Origin: Merdimonas sp963929015
GTDB taxonomy: Bacteria; Bacillota; Clostridia; Lachnospirales; Lachnospiraceae
Length of the DNA stretch: 64,000 bases
Assembly: GCF_963929015.1 (NCBI RefSeq)
Contig: NZ_CAWVHE010000019.1
Location: forward strand, 36,530-100,529
Direction: 5' to 3'
The notes beneath the pieces were generated by a model. That model was not told where the DNA came from. It saw only the letters and a list, made by a program, of their open reading frames with translations, and did no database searches. Shown in pieces: positions 34,401 through 41,988 of this stretch; the stretch's first letter is position 1; each line of letters opens with the position of its first letter. A program made the translations under genes and the position numbers.

Positions 34401-35324
34401 CTATCTTCTGTTCCCGGGTTCCAGCCTTTTGATCAGCCGGCACCAGTAACCAAACTCCTCTTGTTCGTCCGCTTCTTCGTCCGCAAGCTCTACCTCAATA
34501 TCCCTGCGCCGGATAAATTCTGCAAATCCGAAGGCCGCAGCCGCCTTTGCCTCCCTGGGATGGTAGATCCCCGGCACGCCGAGCCGCAGCCACTCCCCGT
34601 CATCCAAAAATACCAGGTGACGGTAATTGTAATACCCGTGCAGCAGAAAACTGTTATTGGAAAGCTTCCATTCACACCGGGGAAGCCTCGCCAGATCCTT
34701 CCTCTGGATCTTGGTGCAGCAAAATCCGGGACGCTCTTCGGTTTGCTCCGGTTCCCCGGCCGCTTCTGCTTCTGTCGGGCTTTCTTCCGGCTCCACTTCT
34801 GCCGAATGTTCCTCCGGCTCTTCTTCCACGGGGCTTTCTTCCGGATCTTCTTCCGCCGGATGTTCCTCCGGCTCTTCTTCCGCGGGGCTTTCTTCCGGAT
34901 CTTCTTCCGCCGGACATTTCTCCGGCGCTATCAGGGTTCCGGTCTCCAGAACCGGCACCTTACTGATATTGACCGGCCGCTCCTCCCACAACGCGGCAAA
35001 CCGCCTTCCGTCTTCTGCCAGGAGCAGCACGCCTTCAACTTTTGCGAATGGTTCCCGGCCTCCGATCCCGGCCGCGCTGTACTGCATCCGGTAATTAATG
35101 GCAGGGTTCACATTGTCTGTTTCCCCCTGCCATATTGCATAACACTGTGTTTCTTCTGCCAGAAGCAGATAAATCTGCAAAGTCTCTCTTTTACGGGGCA
35201 TCATCCCCCTGCCATGTATGTGCAGCACGCAGGTTTCTTCATCCTGCTCCGCTTTTACAAAGCCAACATTGCGAAGTCTTTTGTCCTGTTCATACTCGTA
35301 CAGATAGCGGATCCATCGTTTCAA
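34401..35324 (-). CDS. Uncharacterised protein with acidic proline repeats
   Basis: About 307 residues. The N-terminal 140 residues (KRWIRYLYEYEQDKRLRNVG, IYLLLAEETQCYAIWQG) and the C-terminal 100 (YNYRHLVFLDDGEWLRLGVP) look like two conserved segments of one domain family found, as far as I know, in Lachnospiraceae. Between them lies an acidic repeat of 18-residue units (PAEEDPEESPAEEEPEEH). I take the TTG at 35324 as start, nine bases after AAAGGA, giving MKRWIRY; a GTG at 35330 is an alternative. No signal peptide, so probably cytoplasmic. 17 bases separate it from tadA. Confidence 0.6.
   Translation of the reverse strand: MKRWIRYLYEYEQDKRLRNVGFVKAEQDEETCVLHIHGRGMMPRKRETLQIYLLLAEETQCYAIWQGETDNVNPAINYRMQYSAAGIGGREPFAKVEGVLLLAEDGRRFAALWEERPVNISKVPVLETGTLIAPEKCPAEEDPEESPAEEEPEEHPAEEDPEESPVEEEPEEHSAEVEPEESPTEAEAAGEPEQTEERPGFCCTKIQRKDLARLPRCEWKLSNNSFLLHGYYNYRHLVFLDDGEWLRLGVPGIYHPREAKAAAAFGFAEFIRRRDIEVELADEEADEQEEFGYWCRLIKRLEPGNRR
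34764..34913 (-). repeat. 54-base coding tandem repeat (acidic, Pro-rich)
   Basis: Two and a half or more copies of a 54-base unit, encoding 18 residues with the pattern AEEDPEESP then EEEPEEH; the last copy is degenerate. It lies in frame within the gene at 34401-35324 and probably varies in number between strains. Confidence 0.8.
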
Positions 35325-35410
35325 TCCCACACGTCCTTTCACCGGTCTATTTACCACAATCTATTCCCCGGTTTCCGGAAATATGCCTGGATCCCTACCC
35401 GGATCCGTAC

Positions 35411-36838
35411 CTAGATCATCGCTTTCAGCTCCTGATAGAGTCTTTTTGCATAGCTGTCTGTCATTCCGCAGATATAATCTGTCACCAGAAGGATCCTAAG
35501 GTACAGTTTCCAGACCTCGTCGCGTCCTCTGGCATGATAATGATAGGCATTTTTGTAATTATTTGAGATAAAATATACCATTCTCCGGTCAATGGAGCTT
35601 AAGGCCTGCCCCGGATCGTCATACTTCACCGCAGCGCCCATAAACTGATCCAACAGATCGTTGAGGATCACGGCTTCTTTCACCTCCATCCGGTAAATGG
35701 CCTCGGAGGTAAAGACTTCCCGGTAGGCCAGATCCCCCAGCAGATCCATCAGCTCTCTTGCCGGGGTGTCAAAGAAGATATCGTCCGGGTAAACGCCTTC
35801 CATGATCTCTTCGTAATGACCGGTAAACCCTGCGGTGGCGCAGCCGATCAGAAATCCCTGGATCCGGACGATCCAGTTCTTTACCGCGTATTCTTCCGGG
35901 TCTGACACTTTCTTGTCCAGCCCCTTCCGATAATATTCTTCCAGCTTTGCCGCCGGGGAAAATCTTCCCTTTTCATCCTCTTCTCCTGGCGTCTCCAATG
36001 CCTTCACTTCCTGGAGGAGCCTGGAATAACTGATAAATCCCTTCACAAACGCATCTTCAATATCCGCCGTCTTGTAAGCAATGTCGTCTGCCGCTTCCAG
36101 GATAAATGCCAGCGGATGACGGGCGCCGCAGGCCCCGGTCTCTCTTTCAATATCCCGGAACAACTCCTGATCCGCCAGATAATAGCCCAGTTTCCGGTTC
36201 CGGATATCTCTGGATCCGGGATCCAGCTCCAACGAGGAAACGGGATACTTGATCAGAGTTCCCAGAAGGCCGTAGGTCAGGTTCATGCCGTGTTCGTCCA
36301 CCAGGAAATGCAGCTTGCTTACCAGCCGCAAAGCCTGGGCATTTCCTTCAAAATGATAGAAATCCTCCCGCATCTGCGGCAAGAGCACCTGGGATATTGG
36401 GCTGCCGTGAAAAGTCATCACAGGCAGATTCTTCTGAAACCATTCCCGGATGGCGATTTCTCCAAAATGGCCAAAGGGCGGATTCCCGATATCGTGAAGA
36501 AGCCCCGCGCACTGAAGGATATGGCAGATATCCTCCTTCATCCTGGGCGTAAACGCCGGATCTCTCTGGTACTCCAGAATATTTTCCCCGATATTCTGCC
36601 CCAGTGATTTGGCAAAAGACGACACTTCCAGAGAATGGGTCAGGCGGGTCCTGATAAAATCGCTTTTGTCCAGCGGAAATACCTGTGTTTTATCCTGCAG
36701 GCGGCGAAAAGACGCGCTCCCTATGATCCGGTGGTAGTCTTTCTCAAATTCACTCCTAAGATCTGTATTTTTATATATCTGCGCCTTTCCCGTGCTCTCC
36801 CTGCTTCGCTTCTGCGACAGTAACTGTTCCCAATTCAC
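35411..36838 (-). CDS. dgt: dGTP triphosphohydrolase family protein
   Basis: About 475 residues; HD-domain phosphohydrolase that cleaves dNTPs (often dGTP) to the nucleoside and triphosphate. HD residues: H in RTRLTHSLEVSSF, HD in AGLLHDIGNPPFGHFGE, and the later D in EAADDIAYKTADIEDAF. The start is taken at the GTG at 36838 (VNWEQLLSQKRSRES), about 11 bases after GAGG; the upstream open frame overlaps the neighbouring gene and has no homology. Follows the helix-turn-helix gene by 16 bases. Confidence 0.88.
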   Translation of the reverse strand: MNWEQLLSQKRSRESTGKAQIYKNTDLRSEFEKDYHRIIGSASFRRLQDKTQVFPLDKSDFIRTRLTHSLEVSSFAKSLGQNIGENILEYQRDPAFTPRMKEDICHILQCAGLLHDIGNPPFGHFGEIAIREWFQKNLPVMTFHGSPISQVLLPQMREDFYHFEGNAQALRLVSKLHFLVDEHGMNLTYGLLGTLIKYPVSSLELDPGSRDIRNRKLGYYLADQELFRDIERETGACGARHPLAFILEAADDIAYKTADIEDAFVKGFISYSRLLQEVKALETPGEEDEKGRFSPAAKLEEYYRKGLDKKVSDPEEYAVKNWIVRIQGFLIGCATAGFTGHYEEIMEGVYPDDIFFDTPARELMDLLGDLAYREVFTSEAIYRMEVKEAVILNDLLDQFMGAAVKYDDPGQALSSIDRRMVYFISNNYKNAYHYHARGRDEVWKLYLRILLVTDYICGMTDSYAKRLYQELKAMI

Positions 36839-36854
36839 TTTCTGACCATCCTCT

Positions 36855-37937
36855 TTAGTCCAGATAGACCGGCGGGTCGTAATCCTTGCCCATGATCGCC
36901 TTCTTACGCTCCTGGTAGCCAAGGAAGGCCCACTCTGTCATATCTGTCCAGGTATGCTTTCCTCTGTCATACACCTGCACATATCCGATCCGCGTCGGAT
37001 GCATGCGGACGCTGTTGCTCTTATATTCTCTTCCGGTATAAGGATTGATATCTCCTTTTTCCAGATCTTCTTCATTGGACATACGGAATTCCGCATAAGG
37101 ATCTTCCGGTACTTCTTCCATCTCTTCTTCCGGGATGCCGACTTCTTCTTCGCCGTATCCATATCCCTCATAGTACTCCGGCTCTTCTTCCGGCGCATAA
37201 GCTTCTGCCGCGCTTTCCGCCATGGCTTCCGGCATACGGACGAGGGTGCTGTCTGCCTCCGGCTCTGCCGCGTCTTCTACTTCGGCTGTTCTGTCGCCGG
37301 TCTCTTCTGCTGCCGGCTGTTCTGCATGCTGCGCTTCCTCTCCCTTTCGGATCTTCTTAAAGAAAGAACGCCAGCCATGCTTTTTCTCTTCTCTGGACGC
37401 TTTTTCGGCCTGTGCCTTTTCTTCTTCCATGGCGTCCAGTTCTTCGTGGATGTCCACCAGTTCGCCGATGGTGATATCCCTCTCTGCAGTCGCCGGTTCT
37501 TCCGCCGCTTCCTCTGCTTCTTCCGGCATCGGCTCTTCTGCCACGGCTTCCTCTGCTTCTTCCGCTACCGGCTCTTCTGTCACGGCTTCCTCTGCTTCTT
37601 CCGCTACCGGCTCTTCCGCCACGGCTTCCTCTGCTTCTTCCGGCATCGGCTCTTCCGCTGCTGTCGTCACAGGCGCTTCTTTGTGCAGTTTTTCTTCTGT
37701 GGGTGTGGTCTGGCCGTCTTCTTCCAGAATACTGAGCTGAAATGGACACCCAAGGATCTCCGCGATCATCCGCATATCCTGTTCCTGGAAATTGTCACGT
37801 CCGAGACGCTGTGTCAGATTCTGACGCGACATCTTTTTTCCGGTACGCTTCTCGATGGTTTCTGCGAGTTCCTTGATTGTCATGCCCCTGCGGCTTAAGA
37901 TAAGTTTCACTTGTTCCCCAAATGTTAGGTCCAGCAT
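36855..37937 (-). CDS. XRE-like helix-turn-helix protein with acidic repeat region
   Basis: 360 residues. The first 70 form a helix-turn-helix like phage or XRE regulators (VKLILSRRGMTIKELAETIE, SRQNLTQRLGRDNF). Then comes a Glu/Ala repeat of 13 residues (EEPVAEEAEEAVA, four copies, 95-148), a further acidic region, and a conserved C-terminal tail (NPYTGREYKSNSVRMHPTRI, WTDMTEWAFLGYQERKKAI). There is no membrane segment. The tail conserved in sequence but not in any domain I know suggests a specific partner. A DNA-binding role is likely; its targets are unknown. ATG at 37937 after AAGGAGGA. Confidence 0.65.
   Translation of the reverse strand: MLDLTFGEQVKLILSRRGMTIKELAETIEKRTGKKMSRQNLTQRLGRDNFQEQDMRMIAEILGCPFQLSILEEDGQTTPTEEKLHKEAPVTTAAEEPMPEEAEEAVAEEPVAEEAEEAVTEEPVAEEAEEAVAEEPMPEEAEEAAEEPATAERDITIGELVDIHEELDAMEEEKAQAEKASREEKKHGWRSFFKKIRKGEEAQHAEQPAAEETGDRTAEVEDAAEPEADSTLVRMPEAMAESAAEAYAPEEEPEYYEGYGYGEEEVGIPEEEMEEVPEDPYAEFRMSNEEDLEKGDINPYTGREYKSNSVRMHPTRIGYVQVYDRGKHTWTDMTEWAFLGYQERKKAIMGKDYDPPVYLD
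37494..37655 (-). repeat. 39-base coding tandem repeat (Glu/Ala)
   Basis: Four copies of a 39-base, 13-residue unit (EEPVAEEAEEAVA; outer copies have EEPMP). The two central copies are almost identical at the DNA level, which points to recent slippage or unequal exchange. Confidence 0.8.
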
Positions 37938-38042
37938 AATTCATCCTCCTTATTAACTTTCCTTTTATACTCTCCTGACGGTTTTATCTCTTTGTAAACA
38001 ATATTCTTTCTTGATAAACCCAGTCTTTTCCCTTTTTTTATT

Positions 38043-38717
38043 TTAGCACCTGGCTATATCTGCGTCAACCGTTGCTTCTTCTCCCTGCGCCCGGATTTTC
38101 ACCTGGTACAGCCGCCCGTCAATCTCCGGATCTGTCGTACAGACCGCCATCCCGGCAGGAATGCTTTCCTCCCGGTATTCCTGATAATAATAAGTCTGCG
38201 GATACTGCGCCGGCTGCCTCATAAGAAAAGGACGGCCGTCCCGGTTCCGGCCCACGCAAAAAGAACGGGTGTCCAGCCCCATTCCCCTTCTTGTGGCCTT
38301 TAAGAAACTTTCTTTTAATACCCAGTACCGGTAAAACCAGATCCGTCTCTCTTCTTTCCCTTCTCTTCCTATAATATAGCGATACTCTTCTTCGCAGAAA
38401 AAACGTCTGGCGACCTTGTCCCGGTATTCTCCGTACACCTCCAGATCGCATCCTACCTGAACGTCTTTCTTATCGCTGACAGCGCACATTACATAATTTC
38501 CGGAATGAGACAAATTAAACACCGCGTCCTGCGGCAACCTCTCTTCTCTTTGCACCTGCATCCACAGCATCCAGGCTCCCACGCTCTGGGCTTTTGCCCT
38601 GCCGCCTTTTAAGCGGTCCGCCTTGTCTCTTCTCCACAGGGGAAGACGGCGCTTACAGTCCTCATAAAATTCCTGCTCCAGAAGCGGCGAGATGTCCGCC
38701 ACCCATACCTTCACCAT
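38043..38717 (-). CDS. 4'-phosphopantetheinyl transferase superfamily protein
   Basis: 224 residues from the ATG at 38717, after GGAGGGG. Sfp-type motifs: AVFNLSHSGNYVMCAVSD, VGCDLEVYGEYRD (Mg-binding Asp and Glu), and FYRYWVLKESFLKA with the catalytic Glu/Lys. It would transfer phosphopantetheine from CoA to a carrier protein. No polyketide or peptide synthetase lies in the window, so the target carrier (perhaps a distant cluster, or fatty-acid ACP) is unknown. It is preceded by an odd repeat region holding its -10 box. Confidence 0.85.
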   Translation of the reverse strand: MVKVWVADISPLLEQEFYEDCKRRLPLWRRDKADRLKGGRAKAQSVGAWMLWMQVQREERLPQDAVFNLSHSGNYVMCAVSDKKDVQVGCDLEVYGEYRDKVARRFFCEEEYRYIIGREGKEERRIWFYRYWVLKESFLKATRRGMGLDTRSFCVGRNRDGRPFLMRQPAQYPQTYYYQEYREESIPAGMAVCTTDPEIDGRLYQVKIRAQGEEATVDADIARC

Positions 38718-38750
38718 TACCTGTCCCCTCCTTCCCCACCGGAAACTCCA

Positions 38751-38909
38751 CATGTGCAATCATTATACCACACGCGAAGGGAAGGAAGCGACGCCGCAGG
38801 CGGCATTTACTTCCCAAGCTGTGGATCACCGGTAGAATTCCCGCGCAGCGGGGCGGCCCAATGCAATTGGGCCGGATTGCACTCATGTGCAATCATTATA
38901 CCACACGCG
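38751..38909. repeat. 26-bp direct repeats framing a run of small hairpins
   Basis: A 26-base sequence starting CATGTGCAATCATTATACCA occurs exactly at 38751-38776 and 38884-38909. Between and into the second copy are four short hairpins: GCCGC/GCGGC (38793-38804), CCCGC/GCGGG (38840-38852), GGCCCAAT/ATTGGGCC (38855-38873) and GATTGCAC/GTGCAATC (38875-38894). On the minus strand each repeat contains TGGTATAAT, an extended -10; the first copy is well placed to be the phosphopantetheinyl transferase promoter. The stretch 38718-39051 has no gene; the rest is the aroF promoter and leader. Confidence 0.8.
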
Positions 38910-38941
38910 CAGGCGGTTTTCGGGAATTTTCTTCAAATCTG

Positions 38942-38970
38942 TTGACATCTTTCCAGGATTCATGTAGTAT
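38942..38970 (+). promoter_or_regulatory. Promoter of aroF
   Basis: TTGACA (38942-38947), 17-base spacer, TAGTAT (38965-38970), about 75 bases before the first transcript base would reach the aroF start. The leader is short, and I see no T-box or attenuator in it. Confidence 0.75.
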
Positions 38971-39051
38971 ACAATTGTTTTCACACTTTAAATAAGTAAA
39001 ATTTTACAGTATAAATATTTCTGTCATATGTAAATATTGGAGGAAGCATCT

Positions 39052-40065
39052 ATGATTATCGTACTGAAACCACGGGCAAAACAAGAAGACATCAATCGCG
39101 TGGAGCAGATGGTCAAAAGAAAAGGGCTTGATTCCCACATTGTAGTGGGCGCAGAGATGACCATCATCGGCTGTATCGGCGATACCACGCAGGTGGATCC
39201 CAAGCTTTTTGAAGTCGACTCAGCCGTTGACAAGGTTATGCATGTCCAGGAGCCTTACAAGCTTGCCAACCGGGCCTTCCATCCGGAAGATTCCGTTGTG
39301 GACGTATCAGGCGTCAAGGTCGGAGGCGGCCATCTGGGCATGATCGCCGGTCCCTGCTCTGTGGAGTCTGTAGACCAGGTGATGGAGATCGCAGAAGCAG
39401 TCAAGGCCTCCGGCGCCAACCTCTTAAGAGGCGGCGCCTTTAAACCCCGCACCAGCCCCTACTCCTTCCAGGGTCTGGGGCTTCAGGGCCTGGACATTCT
39501 CTGCGAGGTCAGAGAGGCCACCGGTCTTCCCATCGTCACAGAGCTGATGTCCCCGGAGTATCTTGACATTTTTAATGAAAAAGTGGATCTGATCCAGATT
39601 GGCGCGAGAAATATGCAGAACTTTGATCTTCTCAAGCAGCTGGGACAGGTGGACCGTCCGATCCTGCTAAAGAGAGGACTTAACGCTACCTACGAGGAAT
39701 GGATCATGTCCGCCGAATATATTATGGCATCCGGAAATGAAAATGTCATTCTCTGCGAACGGGGCATCCGTACCTTTGAGACTTACACCAGAAATACCCT
39801 GGATCTCCAGAGCATCCCTGTGCTTCGCAGACTGACCCATCTGCCGGTTATCGTAGATCCCAGCCATGCCGGAGGAAAATGGTGGCTGGTAGATTCTATG
39901 GCCAAGGCTTCTATCGCCGCCGGCGCTGACGGGCTGATGATTGAGGTCCACAACAATCCGGAATGCGCTCTGTGCGACGGCGCACAGTCTCTGAAACCAC
40001 ACAAATACGACGACCTGATCCGGGACGTCTCCCAGATCGCCGCCGTTGTAGGAAAGACCATGTAA
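39052..40065 (+). CDS. aroF: 3-deoxy-7-phosphoheptulonate synthase
   Basis: 337 residues; condenses PEP and erythrose 4-phosphate, the entry to the shikimate pathway. The first 75 residues (MIIVLKPRAKQEDINRVEQM) form the small ferredoxin-like regulatory domain of the Thermotoga-type enzyme; the catalytic barrel includes GMIAGPCSVES, LRGGAFKPRTSPYSFQGLG and VIVDPSHAGGKWWLV. ATG at 39052 follows GGAGGAAG. Leads the aroF-aroB-SDR operon, with ten bases to aroB. Confidence 0.93.
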   Translation: MIIVLKPRAKQEDINRVEQMVKRKGLDSHIVVGAEMTIIGCIGDTTQVDPKLFEVDSAVDKVMHVQEPYKLANRAFHPEDSVVDVSGVKVGGGHLGMIAGPCSVESVDQVMEIAEAVKASGANLLRGGAFKPRTSPYSFQGLGLQGLDILCEVREATGLPIVTELMSPEYLDIFNEKVDLIQIGARNMQNFDLLKQLGQVDRPILLKRGLNATYEEWIMSAEYIMASGNENVILCERGIRTFETYTRNTLDLQSIPVLRRLTHLPVIVDPSHAGGKWWLVDSMAKASIAAGADGLMIEVHNNPECALCDGAQSLKPHKYDDLIRDVSQIAAVVGKTM

Positions 40066-40075
40066 GGAGAATCTT

Positions 40076-41134
40076 ATGAAACTGACTGTAAATCTGGGGG
40101 CGGACAGTTACCCCATTTACATTGAACCTCACATTCTGGACCAGGCTCTGTTCTATGTGGAAGAAGTGTTTTCCGGCAGACGGATCATGATTATTTCCGA
40201 CGATCAGGTCTATCCCCTGTATGGAACCGCTCTCAAAGACCGTCTGGAAACGCGCTATGAGTGTTACCATCTGGAGCTCCCCCACGGGGAGGCCACCAAA
40301 AATTTCAACACCCTTCCGGTCCTCTATGGCGCCATGCTCGATGCAGGCATTTCCCGCAGCGATCTGGTGATCGCCCTGGGAGGCGGCGTCATCGGAGATC
40401 TGGCCGGATTCGCGGCAGCCACTTACCTAAGGGGCGTTCAGCTGATCCAGATCCCCACTTCCCTGCTGGCGCAGGTGGACTCCTCGGTAGGAGGAAAGGT
40501 GGCAGTGGATCTTCCCCAGGGAAAAAATCTGGCCGGCGCTTTTTACCAGCCTTCTCTGGTCCTTATCGATCCTTCAGTCCTTGACACCCTGGACCGGCGG
40601 TTTGTAAGCGATGGCATGGGAGAAGTGATCAAATACGGGTGCATCCGGGACGCCGGGCTCTTTCGTCTCCTTAGAAGCCACGCTTCCTTTGAGGAGCTGA
40701 AACCGGAACTTCCCGCCATAATCCGGCGCTGTGTGGATATTAAGCGTCAGGTGGTGGAGGCCGACCAGTTCGACACCGGTGAGCGGATGCTCCTGAATTT
40801 TGGACACACTCTGGCTCACGCCATCGAACAATACAACCATTATGAAAAAGAAAGCCACGGGGAAGCGGTCGGCATCGGCATGTATCAGATCACACTTCTG
40901 GCAGAAACGCACGGCCTTACCCGGCCCGGAACCGCCCGGGAGATCCTGCAGGTCCTGGACCAGTACGGACTTCCCCATGCAAGCGGTCTTCCCCTTTCGG
41001 ATCTTTTAGGCGCCATGTCCAGAGACAAGAAGCATCTTGGAGGAGCGCTGAACCTGATCCTTCTCCGGGAGATCGGAGACAGCCGGATCTGTCAGGCTCC
41101 GGCAGATTTTTTTGACCCGGAACTCATCGTCTAA
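40076..41134 (+). CDS. aroB: 3-dehydroquinate synthase
   Basis: 352 residues; second step of the shikimate pathway, NAD- and metal-dependent. VIALGGGVIGDLAGFAAATY is the NAD loop, then PTSLLAQVDSSVGGKVAVD, with metal ligands in the DGMGEVIKYG, LNFGHTLAHAIE and ESHGEAVGIGM regions. Starts ten bases after aroF, coupled to it. Confidence 0.95.
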   Translation: MKLTVNLGADSYPIYIEPHILDQALFYVEEVFSGRRIMIISDDQVYPLYGTALKDRLETRYECYHLELPHGEATKNFNTLPVLYGAMLDAGISRSDLVIALGGGVIGDLAGFAAATYLRGVQLIQIPTSLLAQVDSSVGGKVAVDLPQGKNLAGAFYQPSLVLIDPSVLDTLDRRFVSDGMGEVIKYGCIRDAGLFRLLRSHASFEELKPELPAIIRRCVDIKRQVVEADQFDTGERMLLNFGHTLAHAIEQYNHYEKESHGEAVGIGMYQITLLAETHGLTRPGTAREILQVLDQYGLPHASGLPLSDLLGAMSRDKKHLGGALNLILLREIGDSRICQAPADFFDPELIV

Positions 41135-41157
41135 CACACAAAACAGGAGGAATCATT

Positions 41158-41901
41158 ATGCGTCTGCAAGATAAAATTGCTGTCATTACCGGCGCCGGCA
41201 AAGGCATCGGCCGGGCCTGCGCCCTTGCCGTCGCCCGGGAGGGCGCCTTTGTGATCGCAGTGGCCCGCACACAGGCGGACCTTGATGAAACGGTAAGCCT
41301 CATTGAAAAAAACGGCGGAAAGGCCATGGCCCTTTCCCGGGATCTGACCTGCGGCGAAGCAGTCCATTCTCTCGTGGACACGGTACTTGAGACATTTGGC
41401 CGCATCGATATCCTGGTCAACAATGCCGGCGGCTATCCCAGAGAAATCTATGAAGGAAGAGAACACCAGGCCATCCGCCTGTGGGAGTGGAGCGAAGGGC
41501 AGTGGGACCAGATCATCCGCACCAATTTAAGGATCCCCTTCCTTTGTATGAAGCATATTCTTCCGGTGATGATAAACCAGGGCAGCGGCAAAGTGGTCAG
41601 CGTCTCCTCCCGCATGGGACGCATTGCCTCCCAGATGGGCGCTTACGCCGTAGCCAAAGGCGGCATCGTAACCATGACAAAGACCGCCGCGATCCAGACC
41701 AGAGAATACGGCATTCAGGTCAACGCAGTTGCCCCTGGCATTGTCGACACACCGGGACAGCGGGTCTACAATCATTCTGTGGGCCAGGACGATATCTCCA
41801 TGGGCAGCGCAGATGATGTGGCAAACGCCATCCTGTATCTCCTGCGGGACGCTCCGGACGTGATGACCGGACAGTGCATCGACCTTTTTACCACCGTATG
41901 A
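41158..41901 (+). CDS. Short-chain dehydrogenase/reductase
   Basis: 247-residue classical SDR. NAD(P) loop TGAGKGIGRACALAV, NNAGG at about 90-94, catalytic Ser in VVSVSSRMG and YAVAK near residue 161-165; PG motif in NAVAPGIVDTPGQR. Expected to be a soluble oxidoreductase. It follows aroB by 23 bases with its own GGAGGAA site and is probably cotranscribed, but it does not resemble AroE, so its role in or near the shikimate pathway is open. Alternatives include a polyol or quinate-type dehydrogenase. Confidence 0.8.
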   Translation: MRLQDKIAVITGAGKGIGRACALAVAREGAFVIAVARTQADLDETVSLIEKNGGKAMALSRDLTCGEAVHSLVDTVLETFGRIDILVNNAGGYPREIYEGREHQAIRLWEWSEGQWDQIIRTNLRIPFLCMKHILPVMINQGSGKVVSVSSRMGRIASQMGAYAVAKGGIVTMTKTAAIQTREYGIQVNAVAPGIVDTPGQRVYNHSVGQDDISMGSADDVANAILYLLRDAPDVMTGQCIDLFTTV

Positions 41902-41926
41902 TCCCGCCATGTTCCGTACACACTTC

Positions 41927-41980
41927 AAAAAAAGGGAGCCATCCGCCCGTTTTACACGGGCTTTGATGGCTCCCTTTTTT
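41927..41980. terminator. Bidirectional terminator between the aro operon and GH127
   Basis: GGGAGCCATC (41934-41943) pairs with GATGGCTCCC (41965-41974), with A and T runs outside giving T stretches on both strands. It serves the convergent SDR and GH127 genes. Confidence 0.9.
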
Positions 41981-41988
41981 AGTCTCTT

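Noticed and set aside
36954..37898. Plus-strand frame with Phe/Arg/His repeats opposite the helix-turn-helix gene
   Set aside because: The repeats are only the reverse reading of the Glu/Ala coding repeat, and there is no ribosome site.
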